Assembly: GCA_905215775.1 (NCBI GenBank)
Contig: CAJMRM010000031.1
Coordinates: 1-32,988, forward strand
Source: an uncultured bacterium
GTDB lineage: Bacteria; Bacillota; Clostridia; Lachnospirales; Lachnospiraceae
Reading direction: 5' to 3'
DNA: 32,988 nt
In this document: positions 15,012 through 23,656 of the stretch, piece by piece
How the letters are laid out: the number at the start of each line of letters is the position of its first letter
Position numbering within the stretch: position 1 is the first letter of the stretch
Notes under the pieces: model-generated
Seen by the model: only the letters and a program-made list of their open reading frames with translations
Databases searched by the model: none
Told to the model about the DNA's origin: nothing
Translations under genes and position numbers: made by a program

Positions 15012-15611
15012 ATGGAAATACAAAAGAAACGGATCATCGGCGTCACCGGAGGGGTGGGCGCCGGAAAATCTACGGTACTGGCCCTGTTAAGGGATAAATT
15101 CGGCGCAGACGTTTTTCTGGCGGATACCTGCGCCCATGCGCTCATGGAGCCTGGAACAGAGGGCCTGGAGCGGGTGGTCCGGGCCCTGGGGACCGGGATC
15201 CTGGCCCCGGACGGCTCTGTGGATAAAAATGCCCTGGCCCAGCGGATCTTTCACGACGGGGAGGCCCTAAAGGCCATGAACGCCATCATCCATCCCATGG
15301 TCTGGGAGACACTGAAAAAACAGGCGGAGGCCTCCGGGCAGCCGCTGGCCGTCATCGAGGCGGCCGTGTTCGATACGGCGCCTGCCGGCCTTTTTGATGA
15401 GATCTGGTATGTGTACGCCAGCCGGGAAAGCCGGATCCTGCGGCTCATGGAAAGCCGCGGCTATACCAGGGAAAAATGCGAGCGCATCATGGAAAACCAG
15501 GCCTCCGAGGACGATTACAGGGCCAGATGCAGCCGGGTCATCGACAACAGCGGCAGCGCCCTGGAAACGGAAAAACAGCTAAAGGAGATTCTTTGTCATG
15601 AGATTTGTTAG
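15012..15611 (+). CDS. coaE: Dephospho-CoA kinase
   Basis: Phosphorylates the 3'-hydroxyl of dephospho-CoA in the last step of CoA synthesis. The 199-aa protein has the P-loop GVTGGVGAGKST near the N-terminus (residues about 10-21), the DADxxxH-like substrate loop as LADTCAHAL, and the lid-region Arg residues (RESRILRLMESRGYT). Length fits the family. polA-coaE linkage is common in Firmicutes. It overlaps the next gene by 14 bases, consistent with translational coupling. Confidence 0.95.
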   Translation: MEIQKKRIIGVTGGVGAGKSTVLALLRDKFGADVFLADTCAHALMEPGTEGLERVVRALGTGILAPDGSVDKNALAQRIFHDGEALKAMNAIIHPMVWETLKKQAEASGQPLAVIEAAVFDTAPAGLFDEIWYVYASRESRILRLMESRGYTREKCERIMENQASEDDYRARCSRVIDNSGSALETEKQLKEILCHEIC

Positions 15612-16395
15612 TATTGCCAGCGGCAGCAGCGGGAACTGTATTTATGCGGGAACGGAAAGCACCCATATCCTGGTGGATGCCGGCATCAGCGCAAAGCGCA
15701 TCGAGCAGGGGCTCTTTGAGGTGGGACTGAAGGCCGGAGAGGTGAACGCCATCTGCATCACCCATGAGCACACAGACCATGTGCGGGGACTGGGCGTACT
15801 GGCAAGAAAATACGCGATCCCCATTTACGGAACAAAGGGGACCCTGCGGGAAATCCGGAAGATCAAGGGACTGGGAGAGTATCCTGAGGAGCTGCTGAAT
15901 CCTGTGATGCCGGACGTGAAGTTTACGGTGGGAGACATGGACGTGCTTCCCTTCCACATCGACCACGATGCGGCGGATCCCGTGGCCTACCGGATCCAGT
16001 CCGGAAGCAAATCCATTGCGGTGGCCACGGACCTGGGACATTTTAACCAGTACACCATCGACCACCTGCTGGATCTGGACGCCGTTCTCCTGGAGTCCAA
16101 CCACGATCTCCGCATGCTGGAAAGCGGACCGTATCCTTATTATCTGAAGCGGCGGATCATGGGTGACTTCGGCCACCTGTCCAACGAGAACGCCGGACGG
16201 CTGCTGAACTGTATTTTAAGCGGAAAAATGAAGCACATCCTCCTTGGCCATTTGAGCCAGGAAAACAACATGCCCGAGCTGGCCTATGAGACCGTCCGCC
16301 TGGAGGTGGATATGGGAGATACCCCTTACCAGGCCTCAGACTTTTATATGGCCGTTGCCAGACGGGACCGGATGTCTGATATCCTTACGGTATAA
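15598..16395 (+). CDS. MBL-fold metallo-hydrolase, YycJ/WalJ-like
   Basis: A 265-aa metallo-beta-lactamase-fold protein. The N-terminus FVSIASGSSGNCIYAGTE and the metal motif THEHTDHVRGL (HxHxDH, about residues 59-64) match the YycJ group of small MBL hydrolases, some of which act as DNA exonucleases linked to repair. Other likely ligands are in FHIDHDAADP, VATDLGHF and LLGHLSQENN. Its position right behind polA fits a DNA-related role, but that is inference. It starts inside the end of coaE. Confidence 0.88.
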   Translation: MRFVSIASGSSGNCIYAGTESTHILVDAGISAKRIEQGLFEVGLKAGEVNAICITHEHTDHVRGLGVLARKYAIPIYGTKGTLREIRKIKGLGEYPEELLNPVMPDVKFTVGDMDVLPFHIDHDAADPVAYRIQSGSKSIAVATDLGHFNQYTIDHLLDLDAVLLESNHDLRMLESGPYPYYLKRRIMGDFGHLSNENAGRLLNCILSGKMKHILLGHLSQENNMPELAYETVRLEVDMGDTPYQASDFYMAVARRDRMSDILTV

Positions 16396-16405
16396 GGAGG
16401 CGTCC

Positions 16406-17041
16406 ATGAAAATTCTTCTGATCCGGCACGGGAGACAGTGCAGCCCCCTGTGCAACGTGGATGTTCCCTTGTCAGAGGAGGGCAGGGCCCAGGCGGTGCT
16501 TCTGGGGGAGCGGCTTAAAAATGAGGACATCGGGGCAGTCTGGTCCAGCGGACTCTGCCGGGCGGTGGAAACGGCTGATCTGGTCAATGAAGCCGTAAGG
16601 GCAAAGCGGGTGATCCGGGAGGACTTAAGGGAGATCTCCTTCGGAGATCTGGAGGGGCTTTCGGATCCTGTGATCGCAGAGCGGTTCGGACGGTTTTTAA
16701 GCGAACGGAAAAAGATGGAGCAGGATCTGGCATATCCCGGCGGCGAATCGGCCGCAGACGTGGTAAGGCGGGTCCTTCCGGTCATCCATGAGATCCTGGC
16801 TTCCGGAGACGGGACGGCAGCGGTGGTGACCCATGGAGGCGTGATCCGCAGCCTGACGGCCCATTACCTGGGCATGGAGCTTTCAAAGACCCAGCTTCTG
16901 GCCTCCCACCTGGAAAACTGCGGGATCACAGAATTCTGGTTCCGGGAGGACGGAACGGCGGTCCTGAACCGCTTTAACGACTATTCCCATCTGGAGGGAA
17001 ATAAAAAGCTTTTACGGAGCGGATGGAGCGAGAAACTATGA
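16406..17041 (+). CDS. Histidine phosphatase (phosphoglycerate-mutase-like)
   Basis: A 211-aa protein of the histidine phosphatase superfamily. The catalytic His is in the N-terminal LIRHGRQ motif, followed by PLSEEGRAQA, WSSGLCRAVETA, an LREISFGDLEGL acid loop, and the second His in VVTHGGVIRSL. This arrangement is typical of CobC/GpmB-like phosphatases acting on small phosphorylated metabolites; the substrate cannot be read. AAGGAGG lies 5 bases before ATG 16406, which fixes the start; the open frame upstream has no family match. Its stop overlaps the start of the next gene as ATGA. Confidence 0.88.
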   Translation: MKILLIRHGRQCSPLCNVDVPLSEEGRAQAVLLGERLKNEDIGAVWSSGLCRAVETADLVNEAVRAKRVIREDLREISFGDLEGLSDPVIAERFGRFLSERKKMEQDLAYPGGESAADVVRRVLPVIHEILASGDGTAAVVTHGGVIRSLTAHYLGMELSKTQLLASHLENCGITEFWFREDGTAVLNRFNDYSHLEGNKKLLRSGWSEKL

Positions 17042-18240
17042 TAGAGCTTGAGAGAGAAGACAAAGAAAGGATCGGGGCGCTGTTTGCAGCTTTTTTAAGA
17101 GAGCAGCCCCTTTCCGTGGTCTTGAGCGGCCAGACAGAAAAAAATGATTTTATCCGGATGCGCCTTCGCCCGGTGCTTTCCGGAGATCAGGTGGCCTTCC
17201 AGGCCGAGGAGTTCCGCGGGAAGCAGGCCTTCCATAAAAATATGGACGCCGCCCAGGCCTGCGCATATCTCACCGGCCTCATGGGCACGGCGTTTAAGCA
17301 GGCCCAGGCGGAGACCCAGGGCTGGACGGCCTCGGTCCTGGTAAGCAAAAAAGGAAAAATCACGATAAAAAAGAAGCCGGGAGCCGGGACAGGTCCGTCC
17401 GCAGACGCGGTCCAGGACGCCTGGAAAAGCGGACTGGCCCACAACCGGAAAAAGAAATACATCCTGGAGGAGGGCAGAGCCGTCCCGTTCCTGGTGGATC
17501 TGGGGGTTATGACAAAGGATGGAAAGATCGTAAACTCCAGATACGATAAATTCCGTCAGATCAACCGGTTTCTGGAATTCATTGAGGATATCCTGCCGAA
17601 GCTGGACCGGTCCAGGGAGTCGGTGATCCTGGATTTCGGCTGCGGAAAGTCCTATCTGACCTTCGCCATGTATTATTATCTGAAGGAGCTCCGAGGATAC
17701 CCGGTACGGATCATCGGACTGGATCTGAAGCAGGATGTCATTGAGAAGTGCAGCCATCTGGCTGTGAAATACGGCTATGAAAAGCTGGATTTCTATACCG
17801 GAGATATTGCGTCCTATGAGGGCGTGGATCATGTGGATATGGTGGTGACCCTTCATGCCTGTGACACAGCCACAGATTTTGCCCTGGAAAAAGCCGTGCG
17901 GTGGGGGGCGAAGGTCATCCTTTCCGTCCCCTGCTGCCAGCATGAGCTCAACGGCCAGATGGAAAATGCGCTGTTGGGACCGCTGTTCCAGTACGGCATC
18001 ATAAAGGAGCGCACGGCCGCCCTGTTCACAGATGCGCTGCGGGCCCAGGTCCTGGAGCACTGCGGCTACCGGGTCCAGATTCTGGAATTCATCGATATGG
18101 AGCACACCCCCAAAAACCTCCTGATCCGGGCGGTAAAGCAGGGCGGGCCCAGAGAGAACCGGGAGGAGCTTCGGGCAATTTTAGAATTCCTTCACGCAGA
18201 TCCGTCCCTGTACCGCCTTCTGATGGAAAAGGACGGCTGA
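17038..18240 (+). CDS. Class I SAM-dependent methyltransferase (Methyltransf_32-like)
   Basis: A 400-aa protein with an N-terminal region of about 190 residues and a Rossmann-type methyltransferase domain. SAM motif I is VILDFGCGKSYLTFA (about residue 198-212), followed by IIGLDLKQDVIEKC, then VTLHACDTATDFAL and VPCCQHELN. The HACDTATDFAL and PCCQHELN pair is characteristic of the Methyltransf_32 family, whose bacterial targets are not settled; RNA is a reasonable guess. ATG 17038 was chosen because GGAG lies 9 bases upstream and it forms an ATGA overlap with the phosphatase stop. It is the last gene of the polA operon and ends 2 bases from the convergent gene. Confidence 0.85.
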   Translation: MIELEREDKERIGALFAAFLREQPLSVVLSGQTEKNDFIRMRLRPVLSGDQVAFQAEEFRGKQAFHKNMDAAQACAYLTGLMGTAFKQAQAETQGWTASVLVSKKGKITIKKKPGAGTGPSADAVQDAWKSGLAHNRKKKYILEEGRAVPFLVDLGVMTKDGKIVNSRYDKFRQINRFLEFIEDILPKLDRSRESVILDFGCGKSYLTFAMYYYLKELRGYPVRIIGLDLKQDVIEKCSHLAVKYGYEKLDFYTGDIASYEGVDHVDMVVTLHACDTATDFALEKAVRWGAKVILSVPCCQHELNGQMENALLGPLFQYGIIKERTAALFTDALRAQVLEHCGYRVQILEFIDMEHTPKNLLIRAVKQGGPRENREELRAILEFLHADPSLYRLLMEKDG

Positions 18241-18242
18241 GG

Positions 18243-19451
18243 CTAGATTATGACCGGAGACCGGGTGAACTCATTGCGCATGGGACGCCCGGTCTTTAAT
18301 TCTGCCGCCAGACGGTAAAGCTCCGCGCACTGCAGATGCTTATAAAAAAGCTCCAGGGCCGGGCCGGAGAGGAGGCTGGCCGCGTCGGCTGTCTTGGTGA
18401 TCATCGGCGCCTCCGAGCGCTTTTTCATTTCTGACAGCAGCGGGAGCGCATCCCTCCGGAAGCCCAGGATCCTGAGCCACGGAGCCGAGCCCAGGGCCTT
18501 GAAGCGCTCCGTTTCCTCCCGGGTGATCCCCAGCGCCGTATTTAACAGGCAGCGGCTCACCCGGGCATACGTATACTGCCTGTCCTTGGAGGCGGCGGTA
18601 CGGTCTGAGAAGGAAGCAAAGGAAAGCCGGTTTTTATGGAGCTTTCTTGCCAGATCCTCCGGCATACCGGAAATCTCCGTGAGTTCACCGAGCGACAGGG
18701 TCAGAAGCTTTTCATTCAGCACCATGGAAAGGTCGTCGGCGGTCATCTGGGGGCAGGGCTCCAGGCTGAGACACGAAAAGAAGGCTTCCGGAACCACCTC
18801 AGCCAGAAAATCCAGATCCTCCGCCTCCAGGGCCCTGCGGATGGCAGTGGCAGAGGCAAAGCTTCCTTTTTTTCCGCTGCTGTGGTAGCCGCCGTCGCTC
18901 CGTTCCACCGGAACCGGGAGCATGGAAGAGCCCTGCCGCCGGATGGCCCTCAGATATTCACAGGCCAGAATGTCGTTGGGGGACACCGCAACCGAGGCCT
19001 CCGCCGTCCGGAAGGCCTCCTCCCTGGCCCTGGGCCAGGAGAGCCCCCGTCTCAGCCCCTCCCGGATGTGCGCGGAGATCTCCGGCGTTTCTGATCCATA
19101 CAGGGCCGCCTGGCTCTCCAGGATCTTAAGATCCCCGGATTCACTCCCAAAGGAAAGAAAGTCTGCCGCTCCGGTCCTGGCAGCCATGGAAACGCCGCAG
19201 GAGGCAAAATCCTCTGCGCTGGCCACGGATCCAAAGACCGGCATTTCCAGGACCAGATCAGCGCCGGAAAGAAGCGCCATCCTTGTCCTCACATATTTAT
19301 TATATACGGCGGGAGCTCCCCGCTGCACGTAGTCCCCGCTCATGACCACCAAAAGACCTCCGGCTCCTGTCTGCGCCCTGGCCTGCCGTATGTGGTATGC
19401 GTGACCGTTGTGGAATGGATTGTATTCTGCAATGACCGCTGTGGTCTTCAT
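18243..19451 (-). CDS. tmcAL: tRNA(Met) cytidine acetate ligase-like nucleotidyltransferase
   Basis: A 402-aa protein of the TmcAL (YlbM) family, which uses acetate and ATP to acetylate the wobble cytidine of elongator tRNA-Met. The N-terminus TAVIAEYNPFHNGHAYHI carries the HxGH nucleotidyltransferase motif. VVMSGDYVQRGAPAVYNKY and LVLEMPVFGSVASAEDFA are further family blocks, and length is about that of the family. ATG 19451 is preferred over the upstream ATG 19544 because GGAGG is 8 bases before it and the family starts there. Use of acetate by this enzyme fits an acetate-producing organism, although pta-ackA is not in the same transcript. Confidence 0.9.
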   Translation of the reverse strand: MKTTAVIAEYNPFHNGHAYHIRQARAQTGAGGLLVVMSGDYVQRGAPAVYNKYVRTRMALLSGADLVLEMPVFGSVASAEDFASCGVSMAARTGAADFLSFGSESGDLKILESQAALYGSETPEISAHIREGLRRGLSWPRAREEAFRTAEASVAVSPNDILACEYLRAIRRQGSSMLPVPVERSDGGYHSSGKKGSFASATAIRRALEAEDLDFLAEVVPEAFFSCLSLEPCPQMTADDLSMVLNEKLLTLSLGELTEISGMPEDLARKLHKNRLSFASFSDRTAASKDRQYTYARVSRCLLNTALGITREETERFKALGSAPWLRILGFRRDALPLLSEMKKRSEAPMITKTADAASLLSGPALELFYKHLQCAELYRLAAELKTGRPMRNEFTRSPVII

Positions 19452-19551
19452 GGACCGGACCTCCATTTTTTTTGTAACCTTACCATAGAACCGGCTGGAA
19501 ATCAACCGGGAACGGCCTGCGGTACAAAAGTTTATTTTTTTCAAGAACCGA

Positions 19552-19580
19552 TTGTCCCATGGGAAGGATAACGGTAGAAT
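19552..19580 (+). promoter_or_regulatory. Likely sigma-A promoter of the cyclic-di-GMP genes
   Basis: TTGTCC (19552-19557) and TAGAAT (19575-19580) are separated by 17 bases, with the start codon at 19612. The promoter overlaps upstream in-frame start codons (TTG 19552, ATG 19579), which argues against using them. Confidence 0.6.
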
Positions 19581-19611
19581 GAAGACAGAATACAGAAAAG
19601 GAGAAGACTTT

Positions 19612-20598
19612 ATGGAAAAAGGACGACGGTTTTATATAGGAATGATCCTGTTTCTGTCGGCAGTTCTGGGTTATGTCAGTCTCTCCCTTATGAGTTTTAA
19701 CAATAAGATACAGGAGAGAGAATACAGCGTACAGCTGAATACCTTGAGCGCCATGTCGCGTCAGGAAAGCCTGGTGCTGGAGGCAAAGCTGGAGGGATAT
19801 CTGAACACCCTGAATTCCATGGCAGAATACCTCAGGGAGGGAGAGCTTCATTCGGAAAAGAACATGACGGTCCTTCATAATGTGCTGGACCGGACGGAAC
19901 AGGATTTCCAGCGTCTGGGGCTCGCGGACCTGAACGGCGATTCCCTGGTCACCGACGGAGCCCGTCTGAATATTTCCGACCAGTCCTATTTTCTGAACGC
20001 GCTGGATAAAAAATGGACGATCACAGACACAAAGCCCTCCAAGATCATGAATGTCCAGGTTTTTATCGTATCCGTTCCGGTTTATGATATGGACCAGGAG
20101 GTGCGCGGCGTGCTGTACGGAGTCGTGGAAACCAGCAATTTCCGTCTGCACGGCCTTTCCTCCCTCTATGAAACATCCCAGTATTTCCAGGTGATCGACC
20201 GAAACGGCTCCTATATCCTGCAAAATTGCCAGAGGACCCTTTCGGTCCAGGGCAGCAACATTCTGGAGGGCCTTGAATCTGCGGATCTGGAAATGCCTCT
20301 CGAGCAGATCCGGGAAAAGGTCCAGGCCGGGGAAACCATATTTACAGGCCTCACCCTGGACGGCAGGGCGTACAGCATCTATTTTTCTCCCCTGGAAAGT
20401 CATGACTGGTATACAGTCACCATGGTGGACAGAAAGACCGTCCGCGATTATGTCTGGGAGGCTATGGCCAATGACACCTATATCGTTATGGCAAAGATCG
20501 TTGCTGCGGTCGCTCTTTTATGTGCCGTGATCATGTATTTCCTGGCACAGGAGAAAGGAGGCTGTGAGACGCTGCCAGCAGATGGAGTTCAACGATGA
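19612..20598 (+). CDS. Membrane-bound Cache-type sensor, probably the N-terminal part of a frameshifted diguanylate cyclase
   Basis: The 328-aa reading has an N-terminal membrane helix (FYIGMILFLSAVLGYVSLSL), about 250 extracellular residues resembling a double Cache ligand domain (DGARLNISDQSYFLNAL, IVSVPVYDMDQEVRGVLYG), and a second membrane helix near residue 295-315 (AKIVAAVALLCAVIMYFLA). It then stops soon after the membrane with no output domain. The next reading frame, overlapping by 35 bases, begins with PAS and GGDEF domains. Removing one base near 20550-20560 would join them through a basic linker (QRKEAVRRCQQME). Start 19612 has AAGGAG 8 bases upstream. It is either half of a broken or programmed-frameshift gene, or a separate sensor subunit. 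Confidence 0.8.
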   Translation: MEKGRRFYIGMILFLSAVLGYVSLSLMSFNNKIQEREYSVQLNTLSAMSRQESLVLEAKLEGYLNTLNSMAEYLREGELHSEKNMTVLHNVLDRTEQDFQRLGLADLNGDSLVTDGARLNISDQSYFLNALDKKWTITDTKPSKIMNVQVFIVSVPVYDMDQEVRGVLYGVVETSNFRLHGLSSLYETSQYFQVIDRNGSYILQNCQRTLSVQGSNILEGLESADLEMPLEQIREKVQAGETIFTGLTLDGRAYSIYFSPLESHDWYTVTMVDRKTVRDYVWEAMANDTYIVMAKIVAAVALLCAVIMYFLAQEKGGCETLPADGVQR

Positions 20599-21496
20599 GA
20601 TGATCCGGACTGCCATCGGAAAAAGCGACGCCCTGATCCTGATCTATGACCTGGCGACCCAGCAGCTTCGCTGCGTGAACCCCGAATCCTCCGCCCTTTC
20701 CCTGCCTCCGCTGCTGGAGCATGCACCGGAAACGCTTTTCATGTATCTTCCGGATCAGGAGCATGCAAAAGAACAGCTTACGGCCATTTTTAGCCGCCTG
20801 GAGCATATTCAGGAAAGCGAGCTTTTCCATCTTTCTCTCCGCGAAGATGGAGAAAACCATCATTACCAGATCCGGGTAAGAAGCATGACCGGAGAGGATG
20901 GGAGGGTGCTCCGGTGCGTGGGAATAGCCGAGAATATCACAGAGCATATGAAGATGAAGAAGGAAATGGAGCTTTTAATGCAGGAGGCGGATACGGATTA
21001 TCTGACAGGGCTCTATAACCGGCGGGGCGGAACGGAGCTGATCTCCGAGATCTTAAAGCATTCGGATCCTGCCGCCGAAAACCACGCCTTCATCCTCCTG
21101 GACCTGGATAACTTTAAAAAGCTCAACGATACCCTGGGCCATCAGACCGGTGACACTGCCCTTAAGGATGTGGCGAATCTTTTAAACCGGCATTTCCGTC
21201 CCTACGATATCATCTGCCGCCTGGCCGGAGATGAGTTTGTGGTTTTTGTCAGGGATATCCCGAAACAGGTGGTCCGGAAAAACCTGGACAGCCTCTTGAA
21301 AAAGCTCTGTCTGACCTACGAAGAAAACGGGATCTCCATTACGATCACCGTTTCAGCCGGCGCTGCGATCGCTCCTGTTCATGGAATGGAATTTGATACC
21401 CTCTACCAGAAGGCCGACAAAGCCCTGTACCTTGCAAAGGGCAGAGGAAAACAGATGGCGGTGATCTATGGCGGAGCAGATGAGAAGGTGGAATAA
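20564..21496 (+). CDS. PAS-GGDEF diguanylate cyclase (probable C-terminal part of the preceding gene)
   Basis: A 310-aa reading from GTG 20564. It has a PAS-like domain (ALILIYDLATQQLRCVN ... CVGIAENITEHMK) and a GGDEF domain starting at DTDYLTGLYNRRG. The signature motif is AGDEF (residues 221-225), a variant that can be active. The RxxD inhibitory site (R212-P-Y-D215) lies exactly five residues before it, and LDLDNFKKLND is intact, so c-di-GMP synthesis with product inhibition is likely. Start signals are poor: AAGGAGG is only 2 bases before GTG 20564 and 20 bases before ATG 20582. That favours a frameshift joining it to the upstream membrane sensor. It ends 1 base before the PDE gene start. 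Confidence 0.85.
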   Translation: MRRCQQMEFNDEMIRTAIGKSDALILIYDLATQQLRCVNPESSALSLPPLLEHAPETLFMYLPDQEHAKEQLTAIFSRLEHIQESELFHLSLREDGENHHYQIRVRSMTGEDGRVLRCVGIAENITEHMKMKKEMELLMQEADTDYLTGLYNRRGGTELISEILKHSDPAAENHAFILLDLDNFKKLNDTLGHQTGDTALKDVANLLNRHFRPYDIICRLAGDEFVVFVRDIPKQVVRKNLDSLLKKLCLTYEENGISITITVSAGAAIAPVHGMEFDTLYQKADKALYLAKGRGKQMAVIYGGADEKVE

Positions 21497-21497
21497 C

Positions 21498-23189
21498 ATG
21501 AAAAATGAAAAAAAGAATCCCGCCCTGGACTGTTCCTCAGAGGCGCTCTACAATGCCCTGGAGAACAGCACGGACGATTTTGTCTATTATTGTGATATGA
21601 AGACCGGCGTCTTCCGCTATCCAGTCCGCCAGGTGGGGGAATTCGAGCTGCCCGGCCCTGTGGTAGAGTCCCCCATGACCTATTGGAGAAAGCTGGTCCA
21701 TCCCGACGACTGGGAACGGTTTTATAAATCCAATATGGAACTGGGAGTCAATGGAAAGGACGTCCATTCCGTGGAATTCCGGGCCCGGAACCGCATGGGG
21801 CAGTACGTATGGCTCAAATGCCGGGGACGGCTGGTCCGGGATAAAAGCGGAGCGCCGGAGGTATTTGCCGGCATCATGACTCTGATGGGAAGGCAGAATA
21901 AGATCGATCCGCTGACCCAGCTTTTAAACCGGGCAGAGTTTGTCCGCGCGCTTTCCAGGGGGATCCTGGAGGACATGGTGGAGCAGATGGCCGTCATGGT
22001 CCTGGACATCAACGATTTCCGCCAGATCAACGAGGTGTTTGACCGGGCGTTCGGAGACCAGCTTTTAAAGGATCTGGGCCAACTCATCCAGGGGATCCTT
22101 CCCGGAAATGCATCCCTGTACCGGATGGAAAACGACCGCATGAGCATCATTCTGGAAAACGGATCCCAGCAGGATATGGTATGCCTATACCGGGCGATCC
22201 AGGGGCAGCTGGCCCTTTTGCAGGAGTGGAGGCACCGGAAGGTCCGGATCGGCGTTTCCGCAGGCTGCGTCATGTATCCCAGGGACGGCGTTACCGTAGA
22301 CGAGCTCTGCCGCCATGTGGATTATACGCTTCAGTACGCCAAATCCCAGGGACGGGACCGGATGGAGATCTTCTCTCTGGACATCCTCACCCATAAGCGC
22401 CATACGCTGGATCTGGTCCGTCAGCTTCAGGATTCGATCCTCCACGACTTTAGGGGCTTTTCCCTCTGCTACCAGCCCCAGATCGATGCCAGGACCGGCC
22501 GGATGACCGGCGTTGAGGCCCTTTTAAGGTGGAGCGGCGAAGATGGAAATGCCGTATCACCGGCCGATTTTATCCCCATTCTGGAGCAGAACGGAATGAT
22601 CAGCCGTGTGGGGATGTGGGTCATGGAAACGGCCTTAAGGGACGGAAAAAAATGGCTCCAGGAGGATCCTGGCTTTACTGTAAGCGTCAATGTATCAGCT
22701 CTTCAGATGCTGGAGAACAGCTTTATGGAGGAGCTGGGAGCCCTGCTCGCCAGGGAGCATTATCCCTGTAAAAACCTGGTCATCGAGCTGACCGAGACCT
22801 GCAGCGTCCAGAATATCCATGCCTTTGGAGAGCGCTTCCAGCAGATCCGTTCCATGGGGATCCGCGTGGCCATGGACGATTTCGGGACCGGCTATTCGTC
22901 CCTGGAATACCTGAAGACCATGCCTGTGGACATTGTAAAGATCGACCGGGGCTTTGTGAAGGACATCTTAAACAGCACCTTTGACGCCGCCTTTATTTCC
23001 TTTATCGTCACCATCTGCCATGACGTGGGGATTCAGGTGTGCCTGGAAGGCATCGAGCGGGAGGAGGAGTTCCTCTTTTTAAAGGACAAGGGGCTTGACT
23101 GCTACCAGGGCTACTACTTTGGACGGCCGCAGCCCAGGGAGCAGATCATTCCCTCCCGTCCAGGTCCCGCCGCCGGAATACCGGGCTGA
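21498..23189 (+). CDS. PAS-(degenerate GGDEF)-EAL cyclic-di-GMP phosphodiesterase
   Basis: A 563-aa soluble protein. An N-terminal PAS_3-like domain (WRKLVHPDDWERF ... WLKCRGRLVRD) is followed by a GGDEF-fold domain whose signature is replaced by MENDRM (about residues 210-215), so it should not synthesise c-di-GMP. The EAL domain keeps all recognisable catalytic elements: EALLRW (E340), NVSALQ, ELTE, MDDFGTGYSSL, DIVKIDRGF, EGIE and QGYYFGRP. It should hydrolyse c-di-GMP, possibly controlled by its PAS domain or by GTP bound to the degenerate GGDEF domain. AAGGTGG precedes ATG 21498; the frame from 21468 would overlap the cyclase gene. Pairing with the upstream cyclase suggests opposing enzymes from one transcript. 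Confidence 0.93.
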   Translation: MKNEKKNPALDCSSEALYNALENSTDDFVYYCDMKTGVFRYPVRQVGEFELPGPVVESPMTYWRKLVHPDDWERFYKSNMELGVNGKDVHSVEFRARNRMGQYVWLKCRGRLVRDKSGAPEVFAGIMTLMGRQNKIDPLTQLLNRAEFVRALSRGILEDMVEQMAVMVLDINDFRQINEVFDRAFGDQLLKDLGQLIQGILPGNASLYRMENDRMSIILENGSQQDMVCLYRAIQGQLALLQEWRHRKVRIGVSAGCVMYPRDGVTVDELCRHVDYTLQYAKSQGRDRMEIFSLDILTHKRHTLDLVRQLQDSILHDFRGFSLCYQPQIDARTGRMTGVEALLRWSGEDGNAVSPADFIPILEQNGMISRVGMWVMETALRDGKKWLQEDPGFTVSVNVSALQMLENSFMEELGALLAREHYPCKNLVIELTETCSVQNIHAFGERFQQIRSMGIRVAMDDFGTGYSSLEYLKTMPVDIVKIDRGFVKDILNSTFDAAFISFIVTICHDVGIQVCLEGIEREEEFLFLKDKGLDCYQGYYFGRPQPREQIIPSRPGPAAGIPG

Positions 23190-23230
23190 GCGGCCGGAGA
23201 ATTTGATGCAAAATTAATGAAATATTCATT

Positions 23231-23259
23231 TGTTTTGTGACAAAAACTATGCTATAATG
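23231..23259 (+). promoter_or_regulatory. Sigma-A promoter of the c-di-AMP receptor gene
   Basis: TTGTTT (23231-23236) lies 17 bases before a perfect TATAAT (23254-23259), which also has the extended -10 TG at 23251-23252. An AT-rich inverted repeat, AATGAA (23216-23221) and TTCATT (23226-23231), overlaps the -35 and could be an operator or chance. Confidence 0.75.
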
Positions 23260-23290
23260 GAGAAAATCCAAAAAAGAAAGGACTGATCCT

Positions 23291-23623
23291 ATGAAACTTA
23301 TTTTCGCGATCATACGTTATGATAATGAAGATGAAGTGGTCAACGCCCTGACCCAGAAGCGTTTCAGTATTACAAAGCTTTCTTCCACCGGCGGTTTTTT
23401 ACGGAAAGGCAATACGACTCTGATGATCGGTACCGAGGAGGAACGTGTCAAGGAGGCCATTGAAACGATCAAAAAGGAATGCGGTGCAAGGCAGAAGATC
23501 ACCATCAACATGCCGTATATTTCCGGCTCTGCAATGATGAACTGTGCGACAATGCCGATGAACGTGGAAGTGGGCGGTGCCACGATCTTTGTGATCGATG
23601 TGGAGAATTACGAGAAAATTTAA
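23291..23623 (+). CDS. darA: Cyclic-di-AMP receptor, DarA/PstA-like PII-fold protein
   Basis: A 110-aa protein matching the DarA (PstA, CdaR) family of trimeric PII-like proteins that bind c-di-AMP. It starts MKLIFAIIRYDNEDEVVNAL, has the family's LSSTGGFLRKGNTTLMIG segment (about residues 31-48), and ends in the GGATIFVIDVENYEKI strand. Length fits. In Firmicutes it is thought to relay c-di-AMP status (potassium, osmolytes, wall stress) to unknown partners. It has its own promoter and terminator, so it is a single-gene unit lying next to, but separate from, the c-di-GMP genes. Confidence 0.93.
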   Translation: MKLIFAIIRYDNEDEVVNALTQKRFSITKLSSTGGFLRKGNTTLMIGTEEERVKEAIETIKKECGARQKITINMPYISGSAMMNCATMPMNVEVGGATIFVIDVENYEKI

Positions 23624-23656
23624 ATAAATAGAAGAAAAAAAACTGTGTAAAGGCAT

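Noticed and set aside
13890..15023. Long minus-strand open frame (377 codons) opposite polA
   Set aside because: Antisense shadow of the polymerase domain; no family motif or start signal.
17095..18105. Minus-strand open frame (336 codons) opposite the methyltransferase gene
   Set aside because: Shadow of a gene with clear SAM-binding motifs; the antisense translation shows no domain.
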